The notes: generated by a model not told the origin, from the letters alone. Counted from the first letter of the stretch, positions 17,829 to 27,055 are shown. The stretch: DNA of 64,000 nt from Microbacterium foliorum (GCF_006385575.1 NZ_CP041040.1:868001-932000); one strand, 5' to 3'. A program made the numbers and translations.

Positions 17829-18931
17829 CCGTTCCGTTCCGCGAGGCCCGCATCGAGCTCGATGCGATCAGCGACAACGTCCGACACTTCCGTCTTCTCA
17901 CCGGCGTGCAGGTCATTGCCGTGGTCAAGGCGAACGCCTACGGTCACGGCGCCGCAGCCGTGGCCGTCGCGGCCCTCGCCGGCGGTGCGACCCGCCTGGG
18001 CGTCGCCGAGATCCCCGAGGCTCTCGAGCTGCGTCGTCAGGGCATCACGGCTCCGATCGTCGCGTGGCTGCACGCGCCGGGTGAGCGGTTCGACCAGGCG
18101 GCAGCGCACGACATCGAGGTGGGCATCTCGTCGTTCGACCAGCTAGAGGCCGCCGGTGCCGTCGCCTCGGTCGATCGTCCGGTCGGCGTGCACCTGAAGT
18201 TCGAGACGGGTCTCTCGCGCAACGGCATCGCACCGGCGGACTGGCGGCGCGTGCTCGCCGAGGCTGCGCGTCTCGAACGCATCGGACGGCTGCGCATCAT
18301 CGGGCTCTTCAGCCACCTCTCGAACACTTCGCCTCAGGACGACCGCGAGGCCCTGGCGAAGTTCGAGGAGGCGGTCGCCGCGGCGGCCTCGTTCGGCATC
18401 CACCCCGAGATCCGGCATATCGCAGCGACCGCGGCCGCGATCGACCTGCCGGAGATGCGACTGGATGCCGTGCGCATCGGCATCGGCATCTACGGCCTCT
18501 CGCCTTTCGGCGACCGCTCCTCGGCAGAGCTCGGGCTTCGCCCTGCCATGACCTTGCGCGGTGCGATCGCCGCCGTCCGCCGCGTGCCGGCGGGAGCCGG
18601 GGTGTCGTACGGATACGACCACCGCACCTCGCGCGACACGACGCTGGTGCTCGTGCCTCTGGGCTACGCCGACGGAGTGCCGCGCCACGCCTCCGGACGC
18701 CTGCCGGTGTCGATCGGCGGGCGTCGGTACACCAACGTGGGCCGGATCGCCATGGACCAGTTCGTCGTCGACGTCGGCGATGCCCCGGTGTCGATCGGAG
18801 ATGAGGTCGTGCTGTTCGGCGACCCGACCCTCGGGGTTCCCTCGGCGGCCGAGTGGGCCAACGCCGCCTCGACCATCGACTACGAGATCGTCACGCGCAT
18901 CGGCCCGCGCGTGCCCCGGCGGTCGGCATGA
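17825..18931 (+). CDS. alr: Alanine racemase
   Basis: 368 residues. PLP enzyme interconverting L- and D-alanine for peptidoglycan. The PLP lysine is Lys35 in AVVKANAYGHG. The barrel includes HLKFETGLSRNG, the GLFSHLSN segment and VRIGIGIYGLSP. The second catalytic residue is the Tyr in GVSYGYDH, and the C-terminal beta domain contains IAMDQFVVDVGD. Coupled to acpS (GTGA overlap) and to tsaE (ATGA overlap), as in many Actinobacteria. Confidence 0.97.
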   Translation: MTVPFREARIELDAISDNVRHFRLLTGVQVIAVVKANAYGHGAAAVAVAALAGGATRLGVAEIPEALELRRQGITAPIVAWLHAPGERFDQAAAHDIEVGISSFDQLEAAGAVASVDRPVGVHLKFETGLSRNGIAPADWRRVLAEAARLERIGRLRIIGLFSHLSNTSPQDDREALAKFEEAVAAAASFGIHPEIRHIAATAAAIDLPEMRLDAVRIGIGIYGLSPFGDRSSAELGLRPAMTLRGAIAAVRRVPAGAGVSYGYDHRTSRDTTLVLVPLGYADGVPRHASGRLPVSIGGRRYTNVGRIAMDQFVVDVGDAPVSIGDEVVLFGDPTLGVPSAAEWANAASTIDYEIVTRIGPRVPRRSA

Positions 18932-19425
18932 GCGTCGACCCGGCCTTCCTCGGACGCCGCGAGATCGAGACGTCGGATGCCATGGAGCAGCTCGGCTTCC
19001 GCATCGGCGAGCAACTCGAAGCCGGAGATCTGCTGATCCTCACCGGGCCCCTCGGCGCGGGGAAGACGACGTTCACGCGAGGGCTCGCTGAGGGGCTCGG
19101 AGTGCGCGGGCCCGTGCAGAGCCCCACGTTCGTGATCGCGCGCACTCACCCCTCGCTCGTCGGACGCGCCCCGCTGGTGCACGTCGACGCCTACCGTCTC
19201 GGCTCGGGCGCCGAACTCGACGACCTCGATCTCGACCTCGCGCGATCGGTCGTCGTGATCGAGTGGGGACGCGGAATGGCCGAAGACCTGACCGAGACCT
19301 GGTGGGACATCGAGCTCGAGCGTCCGGTCGGGGGCGACGACGATCTCGACCCGTCCGAGCTCGACGCGGATGCCCCGCGGCACGTGACGATCACGCGCGG
19401 CGGGCGCTCAGCGATCACCGGCTGA
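18928..19425 (+). CDS. tsaE: tRNA t6A threonylcarbamoyl transferase ATPase subunit TsaE
   Basis: 165 residues. TsaE is the ATPase that resets the TsaBDE complex during synthesis of the universal t6A37 tRNA modification. The P-loop LTGPLGAGKTTFTRGLA, SPTFVIARTH, HVDAYRLGSGAELDDLDLD and VVVIEWGRGM are the family motifs. The C-terminal 25 residues are acidic and variable. It overlaps alr by ATGA and ends 20 bases before tsaB. Confidence 0.95.
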   Translation: MSVDPAFLGRREIETSDAMEQLGFRIGEQLEAGDLLILTGPLGAGKTTFTRGLAEGLGVRGPVQSPTFVIARTHPSLVGRAPLVHVDAYRLGSGAELDDLDLDLARSVVVIEWGRGMAEDLTETWWDIELERPVGGDDDLDPSELDADAPRHVTITRGGRSAITG

Positions 19426-19433
19426 ACGGCGAC

Positions 19434-19446
19434 TACCCTGGAGAGG
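19434..19446 (+). promoter_or_regulatory. Internal leaderless -10 box before tsaB
   Basis: TACCCT (19434-19439) ends six bases before GTG 19446. GGAGAG lies directly against the GTG, too close to be a ribosome site. The box may give tsaB-rimI-tsaD a second promoter inside the operon. Confidence 0.45.
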
Positions 19447-20069
19447 TGATCCTCGCCGTCGACACCTCCCTGGGCACCGCCGTCGCCCTCATCGACGACG
19501 ACGGCACACGTCTGTCCGATGCATCGGCCGCCGACCCTCTCGGTCACGCGGAGGTCATCGGCGAGCTGCTCGTGCGAGCCCTCGACGAGACCGGAAGCGG
19601 ATCGATCGATCAGGTGGTGGCGGGCATGGGTCCCGGCCCCTTCACCGGCCTCCGCATCGGCATCGCGACCGCGCGCACCTTCGCGATGGGCCGGGGAATC
19701 CCGGTCGTTCCCGTGCCCAGCCACTTCGCCGCGGCGCTCACCGCGATCGAGCGAGAAGCCATCACCGGCCCGTTCGCCATCGTCACCGACGCCCGTCGGC
19801 GGGAGGTCGCGATCACCGTCTTCGAGGGGACGGATGCCGATGGCATCCCGAACATGGTCGCCGACACGGTGCTGGTCGCGCGGGCCGACGCAGACGAGCA
19901 CCTCGACGGCGTCCGTCGCATCGATGTCGAGACGCTGTCGGCCGTCGATCTCGCCCGCGTGGGCGCCCGAGCGGTGGTCGCAGGGCGCACGCTCGCGGGG
20001 TCTGAGCCGCTCTACCTGCGGCAGCCCGATGTCACCGTGCCCGGAGCGCCGAAGAAGGTGGGGCTATGA
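19446..20069 (+). CDS. tsaB: tRNA t6A threonylcarbamoyl transferase subunit TsaB
   Basis: 207 residues. ASKHA-fold partner of TsaD, lacking the metal site, that forms the core heterodimer for t6A synthesis. ILAVDTSLGTAVALI, GMGPGPFTGLRIGIATARTFA and PVPSHFAAAL are typical, with a reduced C-terminal half as usual for TsaB. GTG 19446 follows a -10 box by six bases. The stop overlaps rimI (ATGA). Confidence 0.95.
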   Translation: MILAVDTSLGTAVALIDDDGTRLSDASAADPLGHAEVIGELLVRALDETGSGSIDQVVAGMGPGPFTGLRIGIATARTFAMGRGIPVVPVPSHFAAALTAIEREAITGPFAIVTDARRREVAITVFEGTDADGIPNMVADTVLVARADADEHLDGVRRIDVETLSAVDLARVGARAVVAGRTLAGSEPLYLRQPDVTVPGAPKKVGL

Positions 20070-20572
20070 CTCTGCGCGCAGCGACGCCCGACGACCTCGA
20101 CGCCATCATGGCCATAGAGCATCGTTCGTTCCCGACCGACGCATGGAGCCCTCAGGCCATGGCGCTGGAGCTCGCGAGCCCGCACGGCCGCTATCTGGTC
20201 GACGAGCATGACGGTGTCATCATCGGCTACGGGGGAGTGCGCGCTCTGCAGGGGTCGCGCGATGCCGACATCCAGACCATCGCCCTCGATGCAGAGCACA
20301 GGGGTGCCGGTCGCGGTCGTGCGTTGCTGCGGTCGCTTCTCGCTGCCGCGGCCGAACGCGGAGCCCGAGAAGTCTTCCTCGAGGTGCGCGCCGACAACCC
20401 GGGCGCAGAGGGTCTGTACCTCTCCGAGGGGTTCGAGGAGATCGGCCGGCGCCCTCGCTACTACCAGCCCGACGATGTCGATGCGATCGTGATGCGCCTC
20501 GTGCTGCAGCATCCGCGTTCCTCGCATCCTGACGAATCCACTGTGGATGCCGCGAAGGAGGCCACCGCATGA
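20066..20572 (+). CDS. rimI: Ribosomal-protein-S18 alanine N-acetyltransferase family protein
   Basis: 168 residues, GNAT fold. It acetylates protein N-termini, classically of ribosomal protein S18. The acetyl-CoA loop is [20 protein letters not shown] and the C-terminal [22 protein letters not shown] is diagnostic of RimI. A 20-residue tail follows the domain. It lies between tsaB and tsaD, overlapping both by ATGA, the usual actinobacterial order. Confidence 0.93.
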   Translation: MTLRAATPDDLDAIMAIEHRSFPTDAWSPQAMALELASPHGRYLVDEHDGVIIGYGGVRALQGSRDADIQTIALDAEHRGAGRGRALLRSLLAAAAERGAREVFLEVRADNPGAEGLYLSEGFEEIGRRPRYYQPDDVDAIVMRLVLQHPRSSHPDESTVDAAKEATA

Positions 20573-21639
20573 CCGAGCCTCTGGTGCTGGGCATCGAGAC
20601 GAGCTGCGACGAGACGGGCATCGGGATCGTCCGCGGGCGCACCCTGCTGTCGAACACGATCGCGTCGAGCATGGACGAGCACGCCCGCTACGGCGGTGTC
20701 GTGCCCGAGGTCGCCGCCCGGGCCCATCTCGAAGCCCTGCAGCCGTCGATCGATGTCGCGCTGGCCGAGGCCGGGGTGCGGCTCGACGACCTCGACGCCG
20801 TCGCCGTGACCAGCGGACCGGGTCTCGCAGGGGCGCTCATGGTCGGCGTCGGCGCCGCGAAGGGTCTCGCCGTGTCGCTCGACAAGCCGCTGTACGCGGT
20901 CAATCACCTGGTGGGCCACATCGCCGCCGACATCCTGACCCCCGACTCCGAGCCTCTCGAGTACCCGACGATCGCGCTGCTCGTGTCGGGAGGGCACACG
21001 TCGCTGCTGCACGTGCGCGACCTCACGACCGACGTCGAGATGCTGGGCGAGACCATGGACGACGCCGCGGGCGAGGCGTTCGACAAGGTCGCACGTCTGC
21101 TGTCGCTGCCGTACCCCGGCGGCCCCGAGATCGATCGGGCCGCACTTGACGGCGACCCGAATGCGATCCGCTTCCCGCGCGGGTTGTCGCGGGCATCCGA
21201 CCTCGCGAAGCACCGCTACGACTTCTCGTTCTCCGGGCTCAAGACGGCGGTCGCACGCTGGATCGAGCGCTGCGAGGCCGAGGGCGTGCCTGTCCCTGTC
21301 GCCGATGTGGCCGCGAGCTTCCGTGAGGCTGTGGTCGACGTGCTGGTGACGAAGGCGCTCGCCGCGTGCGCGGACCTCGGCGTGCCGCGCCTCCTGCTGG
21401 GCGGCGGGGTCATCGCCAACCGACGTCTCCGCGAGGTCGCGCTCGCCAGGGCTGAGAAGGCGGGCGTGACCGTGCGCATCCCGCCCCTGTCGCTCTGCAC
21501 AGACAACGGGGCGATGATCGCCGCGCTCGCCGCGGAGCTGATCTCCTCGGGTCGACGCCCGTCGACGCTCGCGTTCGGAGCCGACTCCACCCTTCCGGTC
21601 ACCGAGATCCAGGTCGACGAGCGCGTCGCGGTGATGTGA
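20569..21639 (+). CDS. tsaD: tRNA N6-adenosine threonylcarbamoyltransferase TsaD
   Basis: 356 residues. Catalytic subunit that moves the threonylcarbamoyl group onto A37 of ANN-decoding tRNAs. [11 protein letters not shown] opens the first ASKHA domain; the metal ligands are His113 and His117 (NHLVGH) and the late Asp in [41 protein letters not shown] and [10 protein letters not shown] are conserved. It ends the t6A gene run and overlaps the next gene by TGATG. Confidence 0.97.
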   Translation: MTEPLVLGIETSCDETGIGIVRGRTLLSNTIASSMDEHARYGGVVPEVAARAHLEALQPSIDVALAEAGVRLDDLDAVAVTSGPGLAGALMVGVGAAKGLAVSLDKPLYAVNHLVGHIAADILTPDSEPLEYPTIALLVSGGHTSLLHVRDLTTDVEMLGETMDDAAGEAFDKVARLLSLPYPGGPEIDRAALDGDPNAIRFPRGLSRASDLAKHRYDFSFSGLKTAVARWIERCEAEGVPVPVADVAASFREAVVDVLVTKALAACADLGVPRLLLGGGVIANRRLREVALARAEKAGVTVRIPPLSLCTDNGAMIAALAAELISSGRRPSTLAFGADSTLPVTEIQVDERVAVM

Positions 21640-22145
21640 TGAGCGACGTGCCACGCACGCCCGATCCGGTGGGTGCAGAACCAGCGTCCGGCGCCGCACT
21701 GCCTCCGACCCGCATCGAGCGTCCGAGCGGCGAGGTCGAGAATCCGGCGGGTTCGGCGCGAATCCCGGGGTCGCGCCGCGAGGGATACACGAAGCTGCCG
21801 ACGGGGCCGGTCGGCGTCGAACCGGTGGTCGTCAGCGGTCCTGTGGCCGACGACATCGGGCGCCGCACCGAGTGGGCGCCGTCGACAGACGCGTCGGCCG
21901 TCGACGACACCCGCCTCGCCCCCTGGGCGCTGATGGCCGCCATCGTCGCCCTGGCCTCGTCGTTCTTCGTCGGATGGGGCATACCGATAGCCATCATCTC
22001 CGTGATCGCGTCGATCATGTCGCTGCGTCGGCCCGTCGAGAGTCGCGCCATCGCGCGCTGGGCGCTCGTGCTCGGTCTGTGCGCGACCGTCTACAGCCTC
22101 GGCTGGCTCGTCTGGGCCGGGATGCAGTTCGAGAGACTCGGATAG
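21639..22145 (+). CDS. DUF4190-like two-helix membrane protein
   Basis: 168 residues. A long Pro/Gly/Glu-rich, probably disordered head (about residues 1-95) is followed by two hydrophobic helices (about 97-125 and 135-160) joined by a short basic loop, SLRRPVESRAIARW, the arrangement of DUF4190 proteins. ATG 21639 overlaps the tsaD stop. Two unknown single-helix proteins follow, so tsaD is followed by a small membrane-protein cluster. Function unknown. Confidence 0.65.
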   Translation: MSDVPRTPDPVGAEPASGAALPPTRIERPSGEVENPAGSARIPGSRREGYTKLPTGPVGVEPVVVSGPVADDIGRRTEWAPSTDASAVDDTRLAPWALMAAIVALASSFFVGWGIPIAIISVIASIMSLRRPVESRAIARWALVLGLCATVYSLGWLVWAGMQFERLG

Positions 22146-22148
22146 CGG

Positions 22149-23210
22149 ATGCTCGACGCGGAAGAATCCGTCGAGCTCCAGGCTCTCCAGGCGCGGGCCT
22201 ACGGTCGTGCCGGTGCGCTGAGTGAGGCGGAGGCCGCGCGGTTGCGCGAGCTGGAGGCCGGGAGGACGCGCAGGGCAGAGCCACCCGCGCCGACGGCTGC
22301 GGAGCCGCGATCCGCACACACGGACCCCGCCGCGTCGAGCGTCGTCGAAGGAGACGGCGCCTCGGTGTCTGAGGAGGCCATCGCCACCGGGACGACCCGC
22401 GTCGACTCCGCTCTCGCTGCTCTGCGACAGCACTGGCGCCTTGCCGTCGCGATCGCCGCGGCGTTCGCCGTCGTCGGCGTCGTGCTGGGGTGGCTGATCT
22501 TCGCCGATCGTGGTCCTGCACCGATGCAGCTCACCGCTCAGCAGGAGGAGTGGCAGAGTGCGATCGTCGCGTCGGGCGGCTTCGACCCCGGTTCTGTGCG
22601 CGCCATGACGCAGGAAGAGGGCGTCGTGATCTGGTTCGCGACGAAGAACGAGAGCGCGGACGTGTGCCTCGTGCTCGGTCACGAAGACGTGACTGCTCCC
22701 GCGTGCACGACGCGCGAGCAGGCGAGGATCCTGGGCGTGAATGCGACGCTCACGAAGCCCGTGGAGCAGAACCAGAACTACGATGTGCAGGCGCAGATGT
22801 TCCTCACCCAGGACGGGGAGCCTGCCGTGATCACCCGCAGCTACATCACCTCGCCGCAGTCCTCTTCCATGTTCGCGAGCCCGGAGGAGGCGGAGGCGGC
22901 GACGACGCTCGCCGAACAGACCGGCCTGGACCGGCGCACGATCCAGGTCGTGGGCTACGACGACCAGGTGCCGATCTGGACAGGGATCGACGCCTCCACC
23001 CAGCGATACTGTCTCGTCTATGACGGGTCCATGCCGGATCCTCCGATGGCGTGCGACGACGGCCAGATGCTCGCCGATGCGGACCGGACGCTCGCGCTCG
23101 ACGTCGTAGACGATGGTGAGACGACCCGCTACGAGTATCAGTTCGGCTACGGTCAGCAGTACCTCACCGTGACGAGGGGCTGGGAGAGCGACGATGCTGC
23201 AGGAGAGTGA
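22149..23210 (+). CDS. Unknown single-helix membrane protein, paralogue 1
   Basis: 353 residues, not recognised. A conserved head SVELQALQARAYGRAGALSE and AARLREL (about 7-37) is cytosolic. A low-complexity linker follows, then one membrane helix near residues 96-120. The outside part of about 230 residues begins with GGFDPGSVRAM and holds several Cys (VCLVLG, APACTT, RYCLVY, PMACDD) that could form disulfides. The next gene is a diverged copy with the same plan, overlapping its end by 17 bases. Function unknown. Confidence 0.6.
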   Translation: MLDAEESVELQALQARAYGRAGALSEAEAARLRELEAGRTRRAEPPAPTAAEPRSAHTDPAASSVVEGDGASVSEEAIATGTTRVDSALAALRQHWRLAVAIAAAFAVVGVVLGWLIFADRGPAPMQLTAQQEEWQSAIVASGGFDPGSVRAMTQEEGVVIWFATKNESADVCLVLGHEDVTAPACTTREQARILGVNATLTKPVEQNQNYDVQAQMFLTQDGEPAVITRSYITSPQSSSMFASPEEAEAATTLAEQTGLDRRTIQVVGYDDQVPIWTGIDASTQRYCLVYDGSMPDPPMACDDGQMLADADRTLALDVVDDGETTRYEYQFGYGQQYLTVTRGWESDDAAGE

Positions 23211-24426
23211 GTCCGCCGAGCTGCGCGCCCTGCAGGCCAGAGCATACGGGCGCGGCGGCGGCCTGACCGAGAATGATGCGGCCAGGCTGCGCGAACTCGA
23301 GTCCATGCGCGTCGAGCCAGACTTGACGGTCCGCGCCGCGGCTGCGGCGGGCCCAGGCATCGATGCGGTCGACGTGCTGCGTTCGCCTGAGGACTCGAGG
23401 CCGCCGCATGCCGGGGCACCCGTTTCCGTCCCGACGAACGGAAACCCCTCCGAGGATTCCTCCGAGGATCCCGCCGACGAGGAAGCCGTCGGGCAGCAGC
23501 CCCTCGAGGCCCGAGGCCTTCGCGCGGCGATCCGACAGCACTGGAAGGCTGCTGTCACCGCATCCGCAGCGATGCTGGTGATCGGTCTCGGCGTCGGATG
23601 GGCAGTCTTCGGGCACACGGGTGACGCCGTGGCGCTGAGCTCCGAGCAGCAGCAGCGACGCGCCGAGCTGCAGGCGGAGGGCGGATTCGACCCGGGCAGC
23701 CTGCGGGCGATCGGCCAGGACGAGGACGCCCTCGTCTGGTACGCCACGAAACAGGAGGGCGAGACGGTCTGCATCACGCTCGACGCCGCAGGCAAGTCGG
23801 CGGATCAGTGTCAGTCGGCCGCGGATCTCGCGAACGGGAACGGGATCGGGGTCAGTGCGAGTGTCACCGCGCCCGGCGAGGGTGAGGAGAGTCCGGAGGA
23901 GATCTGGGCATCTGCTGCACGCGCGATGAACGGTGAGGTCGTCGGGATCATCCAGCGCTGGCGCTCGGACCAGAACTCCTGGCTGTCGCAGTTCCAGGGG
24001 GACGAGCGGGAGCGGGCCGAGCTGCTGATCGACGAGGGCTTCGAGGAGTACTCGTTCTCGGTCGTCGGCTACTTCCGCGATGCCCCCGTGTGGCGCGCAC
24101 AGCGCCTCGAGAACGATGACGTCCAGGACTGCCTGATCGTCGACGCCGTCGAGAGCGTCGACTGTCGCGCGTCGGGAGACGAGGGGTACTCCGGCGACGG
24201 CATCGAAACCCGAGGAGTCACCGTCGACGAGACGGGGGCCGTCGCTGCGGAGTGGAGCGTGCGCCTCGCGTACACACTGAACGGCACGCCGTACCTCGTC
24301 GTCTCCGGCGACAGCGCAGCGGCCGCCGCGGAGCAGACGGTGAGCCCGGGCGAGACGCTCGAACTCGGCGGCGAGAAGCAGGATCCGATCCAGGTCGACA
24401 TCCCGTCCGACGACTCCGACGGCTAG
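23194..24426 (+). CDS. Unknown single-helix membrane protein, paralogue 2
   Basis: 410 residues with the same plan as the preceding gene: head SAELRALQARAYGRGGGL plus AARLREL, a longer Ser/Pro/Glu linker, a membrane helix near residues 117-138 preceded by AIRQHWKAAVTA (the first copy has ALRQHWRLAVAI), and an outside region starting GGFDPGSLRAI with Cys-containing strands. The two proteins share these anchor motifs but differ elsewhere, so this is an old tandem duplication. The gene overlaps its neighbour by 17 bases. Function unknown. Confidence 0.6.
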   Translation: MLQESESAELRALQARAYGRGGGLTENDAARLRELESMRVEPDLTVRAAAAAGPGIDAVDVLRSPEDSRPPHAGAPVSVPTNGNPSEDSSEDPADEEAVGQQPLEARGLRAAIRQHWKAAVTASAAMLVIGLGVGWAVFGHTGDAVALSSEQQQRRAELQAEGGFDPGSLRAIGQDEDALVWYATKQEGETVCITLDAAGKSADQCQSAADLANGNGIGVSASVTAPGEGEESPEEIWASAARAMNGEVVGIIQRWRSDQNSWLSQFQGDERERAELLIDEGFEEYSFSVVGYFRDAPVWRAQRLENDDVQDCLIVDAVESVDCRASGDEGYSGDGIETRGVTVDETGAVAAEWSVRLAYTLNGTPYLVVSGDSAAAAAEQTVSPGETLELGGEKQDPIQVDIPSDDSDG

Positions 24427-24446
24427 CGCCGCAGGTCCGCCCGACG

Positions 24447-25655
24447 CTACTCGGGTGCTGGCACCCGATCGACGAGGATCGCGCGGCGCTGATCGCCCAC
24501 GCGGGTGAGGATGAGCGTCGCCGCCCGATCGCCCCGCAGCGTCAGCTTCTTGCGGAAGGCTGCGGGGTCGATGTCCATGCCGCGCTTCTTGATCTCGAGC
24601 GAGCCGACATCGTTCGCCTTGAGCACGGCGTTGATCGCCTTGGGATTGGCGGGCATCGTCTCGCGTACCCGGAACGACTGCACGAACGGACTCGTGAGCG
24701 CCGTGTCGGAGCTGAGGTAGGCGATGCGCTCATCGAGCATCCCCGCGTCGAGACTGCGTGCGACGTCGCCGATCAGACGCGCCCGGATCACCGCGCCGTC
24801 CGGCTCGTGCAGGAAGGCGCCGAGACCACGCACGGGTGCATCCTCCGCATCCGCTCCCGCGGTGAGCTCGTGCGAGCGCTCGCCGCGGATCACGAGAGCG
24901 GACCGGCGGATGCCGTCGCGAGCCAGCGCTCTCGTCCACAGCACCAGCTCGACGACGCTGCCCTCTGCGCTCACCCACTGCGCCTCGGCGTCGACAGGAA
25001 GAGAATCCCGGTCGTGGCCCGGGCCGAGCTTGATGCCGGTCGAAATGCGGGACGCCACGTCGAATGCCCAGTCGAGTGGGGGAGAGTAGTCACCGGACGA
25101 CACGCGCCGCGTCTCGCTGTGGCCCGCGGTGCGACGGGCCGGGTCCATCCAGATCGCCTGTGTCTCGTCGTTGTCGACCGGCACGTGGGCTTCGGCGGTG
25201 CCGTGCGTCACGACCGCGCTGTCGCCGAAGGGTGCGAGGTTGTAGGCGGCGATCGCCGCGGTCACCTCGTCGGCATCGACGGCGATCACGTCGAGTCCGG
25301 CGCCGGCGAAGGCGAGCGAGTCGCCGCCGATGCCGCAGCCGAGATCGGATACGCGGGTGATCCCTGCCCGGCGCAGTCGCTGCGCATGCCGCGCGGCGAC
25401 GCCCAGCCGGGTGGCCTGCTCGAGCCCGGCGCGGGTGAACAGCATCCGCGATGCGAAGTCGCCGAACTTGCCCTTCGCCTTGGCCCGCAGACGCGCCTGG
25501 CCGACCACAGCCGAGACCAGTTCGGGGGAGTGCCCGGCGGCGCGCAGCCGAGAGACGATGCGGGCGACATCGGCGACCTGTTCGACAGGGCCGAGTTGGT
25601 CGAGCGCCTGCAGGCCTTCGGGGGTGAGCAGGGCGCGCAGCTCGGAGATCTCCAC
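24447..25655 (-). CDS. SAM-dependent methyltransferase with THUMP-like C-terminus
   Basis: 402 residues. A helical head (1-75) precedes a class I methyltransferase domain with motif I SDLGCGIGGDSLAFAGAGLD (residues about 103-122), acidic motif II IAVDAD and a catalytic-type IWMDPARR. The C-terminal third (FVQSFRVRE, NDVGSLEIKKRGMDIDPAAF) fits the THUMP-like region found after such domains. RNA modification is the likely role; the exact target is unknown. GTG 25655 is preceded 6 bases upstream by TAAGCT on the same strand. It is convergent with the paralogue pair and divergent from groES. Confidence 0.8.
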   Translation of the reverse strand: MEISELRALLTPEGLQALDQLGPVEQVADVARIVSRLRAAGHSPELVSAVVGQARLRAKAKGKFGDFASRMLFTRAGLEQATRLGVAARHAQRLRRAGITRVSDLGCGIGGDSLAFAGAGLDVIAVDADEVTAAIAAYNLAPFGDSAVVTHGTAEAHVPVDNDETQAIWMDPARRTAGHSETRRVSSGDYSPPLDWAFDVASRISTGIKLGPGHDRDSLPVDAEAQWVSAEGSVVELVLWTRALARDGIRRSALVIRGERSHELTAGADAEDAPVRGLGAFLHEPDGAVIRARLIGDVARSLDAGMLDERIAYLSSDTALTSPFVQSFRVRETMPANPKAINAVLKANDVGSLEIKKRGMDIDPAAFRKKLTLRGDRAATLILTRVGDQRRAILVDRVPAPE

Positions 25656-25667
25656 GCCTCCAGCTTA
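25656..25667 (-). promoter_or_regulatory. Leaderless -10 box of the methyltransferase gene
   Basis: On the minus strand TAAGCT (plus-strand 25662-25667) ends six bases before GTG 25655. A GGAGG within those six bases is too close to the GTG to act as a ribosome site. Confidence 0.55.
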
Positions 25668-25688
25668 GGCGGCGGCATGTTCGCCCCA

Positions 25689-25760
25689 TTGGCACTCGCA
25701 TTGCGTGAGTGCCAGCGGAGCGCCTAGACTGAATTAGCACTCTCGGGTTGAGAGTGCGAA
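25689..25760 (+). promoter_or_regulatory. groES promoter with two CIRCE elements
   Basis: CIRCE consensus is TTAGCACTC-N9-GAGTGCTAA. Copy 1 is TTGGCACTC (25689-25697), nine bases, GAGTGCCAG (25707-25715); copy 2 is TTAGCACTC (25734-25742), nine bases, GAGTGCGAA (25752-25760). Between and across them lie TTGCGT (25701-25706) and TAGACT (25725-25730) with an 18-base spacer. Copy 1 thus covers the -35 box and copy 2 the start of transcription, so HrcA repressor can block the promoter twice. Confidence 0.9.
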
Positions 25761-25798
25761 AAGTCTTCCTGTCAGCGTCAAGAAAGAAGAGGTAGACC

Positions 25799-26095
25799 GT
25801 GTCGGTTTCCATCAAGCCGCTCGAGGATCGCATCGTCATCAAGCAGGTCGAGGCAGAGCAGACCACCGCGAGTGGCCTGGTCATCCCCGACACCGCCAAG
25901 GAGAAGCCCCAGGAGGGCGAGGTCGTGGCCGTGGGCCCCGGCCGCATCGATGACAACGGCAACCGCGTTCCGCTCGACGTCGCCGTGGGCGACCGTGTGC
26001 TCTACAGCAAGTACGGCGGCACCGAGGTGAAGTTCGGCGCAGACGAGTATCTCGTCCTGTCGGCTCGCGACGTGCTCGCAGTCGTCGTCCGCTGA
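25799..26095 (+). CDS. groES: Co-chaperonin GroES
   Basis: 98 residues. GroES caps the GroEL folding chamber. [17 protein letters not shown] starts the beta barrel, the mobile loop is [19 protein letters not shown], and [15 protein letters not shown] closes the fold. An AAGAAGAGG ribosome site lies about 7 bases before GTG 25799. A strong terminator follows at once, so the gene is monocistronic; many Actinobacteria keep groEL elsewhere. Heat-shock control through HrcA is shown by the two CIRCE elements upstream. Confidence 0.98.
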   Translation: MSVSIKPLEDRIVIKQVEAEQTTASGLVIPDTAKEKPQEGEVVAVGPGRIDDNGNRVPLDVAVGDRVLYSKYGGTEVKFGADEYLVLSARDVLAVVVR

Positions 26096-26107
26096 GACAA
26101 CGTCTTC

Positions 26108-26142
26108 GGAAGGCCCGGATGCATCATGCATCCGGGCCTTCC
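26108..26142 (+). terminator. Terminator of groES
   Basis: Perfect 16-bp stem GGAAGGCCCGGATGCA (26108-26123) with a 3-base loop and complement 26127-26142, 13 bases after the groES stop. The same stem can serve the convergent minus-strand gene ending at 26180. Confidence 0.88.
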
Positions 26143-26179
26143 TGCGTTTCCGCACGTTGTCAGGCGGGCGGGAACCCGT

Positions 26180-27055
26180 TCAGCGCGTCTGGAGCAGTTC
26201 GAGGGCCGCTGCGGCAGCGCTGCCGGCAGGCGCACTGTACGCGAGGATGCGCTGGCCGTCTCCCTCGGGCAGGTGAAGGACCTCGTAGCCGAGCGTGAGC
26301 TCCCCGACGACCGGATGCCGGAAGCGCTTGCTGCCGCTCGTGCAGAGCTTGACCATGTGCCCTGCCCAGAGCTTCGCGAAGTCCGGGCTGCTCAGGCTCA
26401 GCTCGCCGATGAGCTCGGCCAGCTGGCGGTCGTCGACGAATCGCGCGGCGACGTATCGCAGCGATGCCACCGCCAATGCAGCCTCTTCCTGCCAGTCGGC
26501 GTACAGATCACGCGTGTGCGGATCGAGGAACAGCATCCGGAGGTTGTTGGGTCGGGCTGCCGGCCGCGACGGCGCGTCGACCTCGACATGGCCCGCCATC
26601 AGAAGGTGCCCGGCGCTGTTCCAGTCGAGGATGTCGGTGAAACGCCCCAGCAGCACAGCCGGAACTCCCATGGCGTGCAACAGCTGCGAGGCGCCCCGAT
26701 GCGGCTGCTCGGGCCTCCGGGGTCTGCGGGCAGCGGCTGATCTCGGGCGCGCCAGCGCTCGGAGATGCGCATGCTCGTCGGCGTCGAGCTGCAGTGCCCG
26801 GGCCAGGCTGTCGACGACCGCGTCGGATGCGTTCTGCGACTGGCCCTGCTCCAAGCGGGTCAGGTAGGTCACCGAGACCCCGGCCAGTCGCGCGAGCTCT
26901 TCGCGGCTGAGGCCCGGAACCCTGCGCCCACCGAAGCTCACCACTCCGACGTCGTCGGGCGTGACGCGATCCCGCCGAGAGCGCAGGAACTCGCCGAGCT
27001 CGGTCACCGGCCGTTCTGAGGCGATCGGCCTGGTGAGCGCGGTGTGCGGGTCCAT
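26180..27055 (-). CDS. XRE-family regulator with MmyB-like ligand domain
   Basis: 291 residues. Helix-turn-helix around LSREELARLAGVSVTYLTRLEQG (recognition part VTYLTRLEQG) is followed by a C-terminal domain typical of MmyB-like regulators: LGRFTDILDWNSAGHLLMAGH, the FLDPHTRDLYADW motif and HPVVGELTLGYEVLHLPEGDGQ. In this family the C-terminal PAS-like domain binds small hydrophobic ligands. ATG 27055 has a GGAG site 9 bases upstream. It is divergent from an MFS exporter 103 bases away and likely controls it. Confidence 0.87.
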   Translation of the reverse strand: MDPHTALTRPIASERPVTELGEFLRSRRDRVTPDDVGVVSFGGRRVPGLSREELARLAGVSVTYLTRLEQGQSQNASDAVVDSLARALQLDADEHAHLRALARPRSAAARRPRRPEQPHRGASQLLHAMGVPAVLLGRFTDILDWNSAGHLLMAGHVEVDAPSRPAARPNNLRMLFLDPHTRDLYADWQEEAALAVASLRYVAARFVDDRQLAELIGELSLSSPDFAKLWAGHMVKLCTSGSKRFRHPVVGELTLGYEVLHLPEGDGQRILAYSAPAGSAAAAALELLQTR

